This document shows positions 39,045 to 43,317 of a stretch of DNA of 43,317 bases, in pieces. The notes beneath the pieces are model-generated. The model saw only the letters and a program-made list of their open reading frames with translations, was not told the origin of the DNA and searched no databases. This DNA is from Prochlorococcus sp. AG-363-M17 (lineage in GTDB: Bacteria; Cyanobacteriota; Cyanobacteriia; PCC-6307; Cyanobiaceae), in NCBI GenBank assembly GCA_003278365.1, contig QCFS01000011.1, positions 1 through 43,317 on the forward strand. The letters are read 5' to 3'. Position 1 is the stretch's first letter, and each line of letters starts with the position of its first letter. The translations under genes were made by a program, and so were the position numbers.

Positions 39045-41051
39045 TCAAGCTACTGCTGAACGCCGACGTCTGGTTCTTCCTGATGGTATTTCTGAATTTT
39101 GTTCTGTGTTATCACTCTTTGAGTTGAAAGTTTCTTTTGGAGATGATCCATTAGTTCCAGCAATAGAAGAAGAATTTACTTGGGTAGTAGCAGAATTGCC
39201 GCGAGCATTTCTAGAGACTTCTGGAGTCCTTTTAGATACAACTCTAGAATTAGATGATTCTGAATTGGTCTCTATTCGACCTTTATAAGCAGCAGTCCCT
39301 CCTGGAGCTGGTTGTACCAGGCATAAAATTAATGGTTCTATTTGAAGTTCACGTCTAATTCGTCTTGCTAAACCTACTTCTACTTCACGTTGAATACCCA
39401 TCCAATCAACCTCAGGTGCTCCACCACCAACATGTCTAGCTAGCTGCTTCCAACGATTCTCCAAAACCCAACCAATCTCCTTTTCAGTCCAAAGTGACAT
39501 TTTCCGAGCATCAACTGTAGTGACTACTCCACGTAGATTTACTCGAGGTGGAGCGACCATAACTCCATCCGTACTAATAGGTGCCAAGACTGTAATCACA
39601 CCATCTTCAGCTAACTGTTGACGTTCTTTCAATACTCGGGCATCTACAATCCCATTCCGAGATGCATCCAATAATTCAATTCCAGCCTTAACAGGCTCAC
39701 CCTTCTGAATCGAATTAGCAGTTAGTTGTACAACATCACCATTATCAAGAATAAGAATATTTTCGGAAGGTACCCCCATAGATTGGGCACTTTTACTATG
39801 ACAAATTAACATGCGATGTTCACCATGAACAGGAACAAAATATTTAGGTTTTGTTAAAGCCAACATCAACTTCTGATCTTCCTGAAAACCATGCCCAGAA
39901 ACATGAATTCCTTCTGCCTTTCCATAAACAACTTTAGCCCCAAGCATCATTAATCTATCAATTGTATTAACTACAGAAATCGTATTGCCAGGAATTGGAC
40001 TGGCCGAAAAAATTATCGTATCAGTAGTTTTAACTTGAACATGTTGATGATCTCCACGAGAGATTCTGCTCAATGCTGCTAAAGGTTCTCCTTGACTTCC
40101 TGTCATTAGCAAAAGAGTCTCACGATCAGGTAGATCGCGTATCTGCTTAATAGGAACAAATAAATCATCTGGAGCTCTCATATATCCAAGTTCTCTAGCC
40201 TTAGCAATTACATTAATCATCGACCTTCCAAGCAAGCCAACTTTCCTGCCATTCTTAATCGCCAACTCTAATATCATCGAAACACGATGAATGGAGCTAG
40301 CAAAAGTTGTGACGATTACTCTACCTTCAGCCTGAGATATATGTTTATCTAAACAGGGAAAAACAGTCCTCTCAGAAGGACAAAATCCTGGAACCTCTGC
40401 ATTAGTAGAATCACTAAATAAACATAAAACACCTTGCTCACCATAATGAGCAAGACGAGATAGGTCAAAATGTTCACCATCAACAGGTGTATGGTCAAAT
40501 TTAAAATCTCCAGTAAAAACTATCGTTCCAACAGGCGTAGTAATAGCAAGAGAAAAACTATCTGCCATTGAGTGGGTATTTCTAATAAACTCGACTGAAA
40601 AATATTGACCTACTTTAACTACATCTCTAGGTTGAACAGTTTGGATTTTTGTTCTATCAGTTACACACGCTTCCTCCATCTTCCCTTGAAGCATTGACAT
40701 GGCTAGACGGGGGCCATAAATAACAGGGATATGAAAATGTTTAAGATGGTGAGGAATACCACCAATATGGTCTTCATGTCCATGAGTAACTATCATGCCA
40801 CGAATACGGTTTTGATTTTCTCGTAAATAACTTGTATCTGGCATAACAACATTGACACCATGCATTCCATCACTGGGGAATGCAAGTCCTGCGTCTACCA
40901 ACATCAAATCATCGCCATATTCAAACACACAAGTGTTTTTACCAATTTCATGAAGACCACCTAAAGGAATTACTCGCAGCTGAGGTTCTTTAACCTTTAC
41001 TGAAGAAGATGTGGTTGTGCTGGAAGTGGTTTTGTTGAAAGAGTTTGCCAT
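39045..41051 (-). CDS. rnj: Ribonuclease J
   Basis: Metallo-beta-lactamase nuclease with endo- and 5'-exonuclease activity in RNA decay and rRNA maturation. The zinc motif THGHEDHIGG (89-98), GDFKFDHTPVDG, SDSTNAEVPG, the beta-CASP segment (TTFASSIHRVSMILE, GRSMINVIAKA, MTGSQGEPLAALSRIS) and VSGHGFQEDQK/VPVHGEHRML are complete. After about residue 575 a roughly 90-residue Ser/Asn/Thr-rich tail ends in GRTRRRRSAVA, a basic patch that could bind RNA. It lies downstream of dapA on the same strand, 86 bases away. Confidence 0.97.
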   Translation of the reverse strand: MANSFNKTTSSTTTSSSVKVKEPQLRVIPLGGLHEIGKNTCVFEYGDDLMLVDAGLAFPSDGMHGVNVVMPDTSYLRENQNRIRGMIVTHGHEDHIGGIPHHLKHFHIPVIYGPRLAMSMLQGKMEEACVTDRTKIQTVQPRDVVKVGQYFSVEFIRNTHSMADSFSLAITTPVGTIVFTGDFKFDHTPVDGEHFDLSRLAHYGEQGVLCLFSDSTNAEVPGFCPSERTVFPCLDKHISQAEGRVIVTTFASSIHRVSMILELAIKNGRKVGLLGRSMINVIAKARELGYMRAPDDLFVPIKQIRDLPDRETLLLMTGSQGEPLAALSRISRGDHQHVQVKTTDTIIFSASPIPGNTISVVNTIDRLMMLGAKVVYGKAEGIHVSGHGFQEDQKLMLALTKPKYFVPVHGEHRMLICHSKSAQSMGVPSENILILDNGDVVQLTANSIQKGEPVKAGIELLDASRNGIVDARVLKERQQLAEDGVITVLAPISTDGVMVAPPRVNLRGVVTTVDARKMSLWTEKEIGWVLENRWKQLARHVGGGAPEVDWMGIQREVEVGLARRIRRELQIEPLILCLVQPAPGGTAAYKGRIETNSESSNSRVVSKRTPEVSRNARGNSATTQVNSSSIAGTNGSSPKETFNSKSDNTEQNSEIPSGRTRRRRSAVA

Positions 41052-41137
41052 AGTGAAAAATAAGTATAAAAAGAGCTAACAGAGAATGAAAGATAAATAG
41101 CACGAAATGCAGAATTACCTTCTTATGCGCGCAAGCG

Positions 41138-42046
41138 TCAAGTCTGACGCAGCGAAACAAGAATTTGAGACAGAGATTGTTTCATTGAACTACTTAAAGA
41201 GGTCAAAGGACTACGAGGGGGACCAACAGGCCAACCATTTAACTCGAGAGCTGCTTTTACAGGAATTGGATTTGTTGTAGCAAATAACGCCTTAAATAAT
41301 GGTTGTAACTGCTCGTGATAACGGAGAGCAACTGATGGTTGCCCACTTAAATATGCTTCAATCATTGCTTTTATGCGTCTACCAACTATATGACTCGCAA
41401 CACTAACCACTCCAACAGCCCCTACTGCGAGCATAGGCAAAAGCAAGCCATCGTCACCGCTATAAACAGCAAGCTTGTTACCACATAGCAGCCTCAATTG
41501 GGTCACTTCATCAGTTGAGCCACTAGCAGCTTTGAAACTAATAACATTTGAGCAATCCATTAATTGTGCAACTGTACTCGGTGCCAGTACACATCCTGTT
41601 CTGCCAGGAATGTTATAAAGCATCAAAGGCAAATCAGGTGCAGCTTCTGCAACAGAGCGAAAATGCCGCAAAAGACCTTCCTGGGGAGGCTTGTTGTAAT
41701 AAGGAACAACCACTAAAGCACCATCAGCCCCAGCAGCAGCAGCAGCAGCTGTCGCCTCTACGGCCTCAGCAGTACTGTTGCTACCTGTTCCAGCAAGAAC
41801 CTTCACGCCTGGGCCAACTGCATTGCGAACAACCTCAAGTAATGCATGCTGCTCCTGCCAACTAAGAGTAGGTGACTCTCCAGTCGTTCCACATACAACA
41901 ATTCCATCGGATCCTTCAGCTACCAAATATCTTGCTAAACGTCCCGCCAAAGCAAAGTCAACAGAACCATTCTGATCAAATGGAGTAACCATTGCAGTTA
42001 GCAAGCGTCCAAAAGGTACAGGAGATAACTCAGCTACTGAACTCAT
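41138..42046 (-). CDS. dapA: 4-hydroxy-tetrahydrodipicolinate synthase
   Basis: Condenses aspartate semialdehyde with pyruvate, the first committed step to diaminopimelate and lysine. It has [39 protein letters not shown], catalytic Tyr 144 in [11 protein letters not shown] and the Schiff-base Lys 172 in VISFKAASG. 302 residues is normal. Overlaps the asd stop by 4 bases (ATGA), so the two consecutive pathway steps are translationally coupled. A GCT/GCA alanine tract codes residues about 100-105. Confidence 0.97.
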   Translation of the reverse strand: MSSVAELSPVPFGRLLTAMVTPFDQNGSVDFALAGRLARYLVAEGSDGIVVCGTTGESPTLSWQEQHALLEVVRNAVGPGVKVLAGTGSNSTAEAVEATAAAAAAGADGALVVVPYYNKPPQEGLLRHFRSVAEAAPDLPLMLYNIPGRTGCVLAPSTVAQLMDCSNVISFKAASGSTDEVTQLRLLCGNKLAVYSGDDGLLLPMLAVGAVGVVSVASHIVGRRIKAMIEAYLSGQPSVALRYHEQLQPLFKALFATTNPIPVKAALELNGWPVGPPRSPLTSLSSSMKQSLSQILVSLRQT

Positions 42047-43074
42047 GAAGACCTCAACAAAAGTTCAGCAATTTGAATTGCATTTAAAGCCGCCCCTTTC
42101 CGAATTTGATCACCACAAAGCCAAAGTTCCAAAGAATTAGGGTCACTAATATCTCTACGAATACGACCTACTGCGACCAAATCTTTACCAGCAACATCAG
42201 AAGGCATGGGAAAACGATTAGAAGCAATATCTTCGATAATTTCTATGCCTGATGATTCATTCAATATTTTACGAGCTTCATCAACAGAGAAAGTATGTTC
42301 AAATTCAATATTTACGGATTCTGAATGCGCACGTAAAACGGGAACACGGACACAAGTAGCACTTAAACGAAGGCTAGGAAGAGACATGATTTTCCTGGTT
42401 TCATTAACCATCTTCATTTCCTCTTCGCAATACAGATTCTCTTGTAAAGGAGAATTGTGCAAGAACAAGTTAAACGCTAAAGAATAAGGAAGAACCTTAC
42501 TTTCTGCTGTTCGACCTTGTAAGACTTCTTGGGTTAAATTTTTAAGCTCATCCATAGCTCTAGCACCAGCACCACTTGCTGACTGATAAGTGCTCACTAT
42601 GACTCTGCGCATAGGAATGCGCGCTGCAAGAGGGGCAAGCACAAGAGTAAGAAGAATTGTGGTGCAATTGGGATTTGCAATAACCCCTTTATGCATAGAT
42701 GCTGCAGATGGATTTACTTCTGGTACTACTAGAGGGACATCTACATCCATACGAAATGCACTCGAGTTATCAATCATTAATGCCCCAGATTCAGTAATGG
42801 TGTCCCTCCAATTGCGAGAAATAGAACTTCCCGCAGAAGCAAACACAAGGTCTACTCCTTCAAAAGCCTCGTTAGTAGCAGCTTGAACTGTAAGAGTTGA
42901 ACCATTAAAGACTTGAGCTCGTCCTGCTGTACGTTCAGACGCCAATAATCGAAGCTCTTTGATAGGGAACCTACGCTCATCTAATAATCGCAAAATCTCT
43001 TGACCTACTGCACCAGTGGAGCCAAGTACAGCAACAGTAAGTGAGTGATTAGGTAAAAACGTGTTAGTCAACAA
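42043..43074 (-). CDS. asd: Aspartate-semialdehyde dehydrogenase
   Basis: Reduces aspartyl phosphate to the semialdehyde using NADPH, linking LysC and Dap[19 protein letters not shown] (NADP loop), [15 protein letters not shown], the active-site Cys 137 in [20 protein letters not shown] and the His in PVLRAHSES (about 254) are conserved. 343 residues is normal. No ATG is available near the start; the frame opens with TTG codons at 43074 and 43071, so the start is TTG or the exact position is uncertain. Divergent from tig. Confidence 0.95.
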   Translation of the reverse strand: MLTNTFLPNHSLTVAVLGSTGAVGQEILRLLDERRFPIKELRLLASERTAGRAQVFNGSTLTVQAATNEAFEGVDLVFASAGSSISRNWRDTITESGALMIDNSSAFRMDVDVPLVVPEVNPSAASMHKGVIANPNCTTILLTLVLAPLAARIPMRRVIVSTYQSASGAGARAMDELKNLTQEVLQGRTAESKVLPYSLAFNLFLHNSPLQENLYCEEEMKMVNETRKIMSLPSLRLSATCVRVPVLRAHSESVNIEFEHTFSVDEARKILNESSGIEIIEDIASNRFPMPSDVAGKDLVAVGRIRRDISDPNSLELWLCGDQIRKGAALNAIQIAELLLRSS

Positions 43075-43243
43075 ATTTTGGGGTCAGCTATAACAGTTAA
43101 AGGGTCGATCCGTACATTGATCTGAATTCCTCGATGCACTTACCCTTTATGGTTCTTCAAGTCAGAATAGTAAAGCCACAATACTTTTCCAAGGATCGAC
43201 CCACGCTTCCTTAATGTGTTGAAGATCTAGATCAATAACCCCG

Positions 43244-43317
43244 ATGGCTGCGAGCACCTTGAACATAAAAACTGAAAGTCGGCCCAAGAGCCGTCTTGCG
43301 ATTGAAGTGGAGATACC
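43244..43317 (+). CDS. tig: Trigger factor, 5' end (gene runs off the right edge)
   Basis: The last 74 bases open with ATG and read MAASTLNIKTESRPKSRLAI followed by EVEIP. This matches the start of the ribosome-binding domain of cyanobacterial trigger factor, a nascent-chain chaperone. Its place upstream and divergent from asd agrees with the picocyanobacterial gene order I recall. Only about 24 residues are visible. Confidence 0.78.
   Translation, partial: MAASTLNIKTESRPKSRLAIEVEI

Noticed and set aside
41731-41750. Trinucleotide (CAG)n-like run in dapA as a possible phase-variable repeat
   Set aside because: The run changes length in multiples of three and encodes an alanine-rich helix, so it would not switch the gene off; mixed Ala codons suggest ordinary coding.

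Overview
The window looks like a chromosomal segment of a marine picocyanobacterium, most likely a low-light-adapted Prochlorococcus. The reasons are a moderately A+T-rich composition, tightly packed genes with many short overlaps, a psbZ photosystem II gene, a cyanobacterial group 2 sigma factor, a DUF561/Ycf23 protein, a four-ACT aspartate kinase, a SecA without the C-terminal zinc motif, and a familiar picocyanobacterial housekeeping neighbourhood (mutS, cobH, holA, lysC, uvrB, tilS, rnj, dapA, asd, tig). The assignment rests on recalled family features and gene order; no database search was made.

Layout. 1-4.9 kb: the 5' part of ssb (-), mreB (+), an alpha/beta hydrolase (+) whose 5' end lies inside the end of mreB, a group 2 sigma factor (-) and the magnesium channel mgtE (-). 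4.9-12.5 kb: glutathione peroxidase (+); a minus-strand run gyrB > SH3-like secreted protein > two crcB fluoride-channel subunits; miaA and infC (+); a GntR-type regulator and cysE (+). 12.5-15.3 kb: secA (-). 15.7-19.6 kb: a PglK/MsbA-type ABC exporter (+) facing rfbA-rfbB (-), two enzymes of dTDP-sugar synthesis. 19.7-20.1 kb: a GNAT acetyltransferase (+). 20.2-26.8 kb: an all-minus surface-glycan or secondary-modification island with an SGNH hydrolase, a NodU/CmcH carbamoyltransferase and a small unknown protein in one translationally coupled unit, followed by a NodB-type polysaccharide deacetylase, an unusual NPP-motif methyltransferase and a family 2 glycosyltransferase. The right edge of the island abuts the 3' end of tRNA-Gly(GCC). 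27.6-43.3 kb: housekeeping genes ribH, psbZ, mutS, cobH, holA, lysC, uvrB, DUF561, tilS, rnj, dapA, asd and the start of tig.

How the genes work together. lysC, asd and dapA are the first three steps of the aspartate to lysine/diaminopimelate route. The exporter, rfbA/rfbB, glycosyltransferase, deacetylase, carbamoyltransferase and SGNH hydrolase fit building, decorating and moving a cell-surface glycan; that joint role is inference.

Most interesting points: (1) the mreB/hydrolase junction, which looks like a deletion scar that removed an expected mreC and left the hydrolase starting inside mreB in another reading frame; (2) the island at tRNA-Gly, with a short imperfect copy of the tRNA 3' end just after the GNAT stop codon, as expected of an old tRNA-targeted integration; (3) the coupled SGNH-carbamoyltransferase-small protein unit, whose third member I do not recognise.
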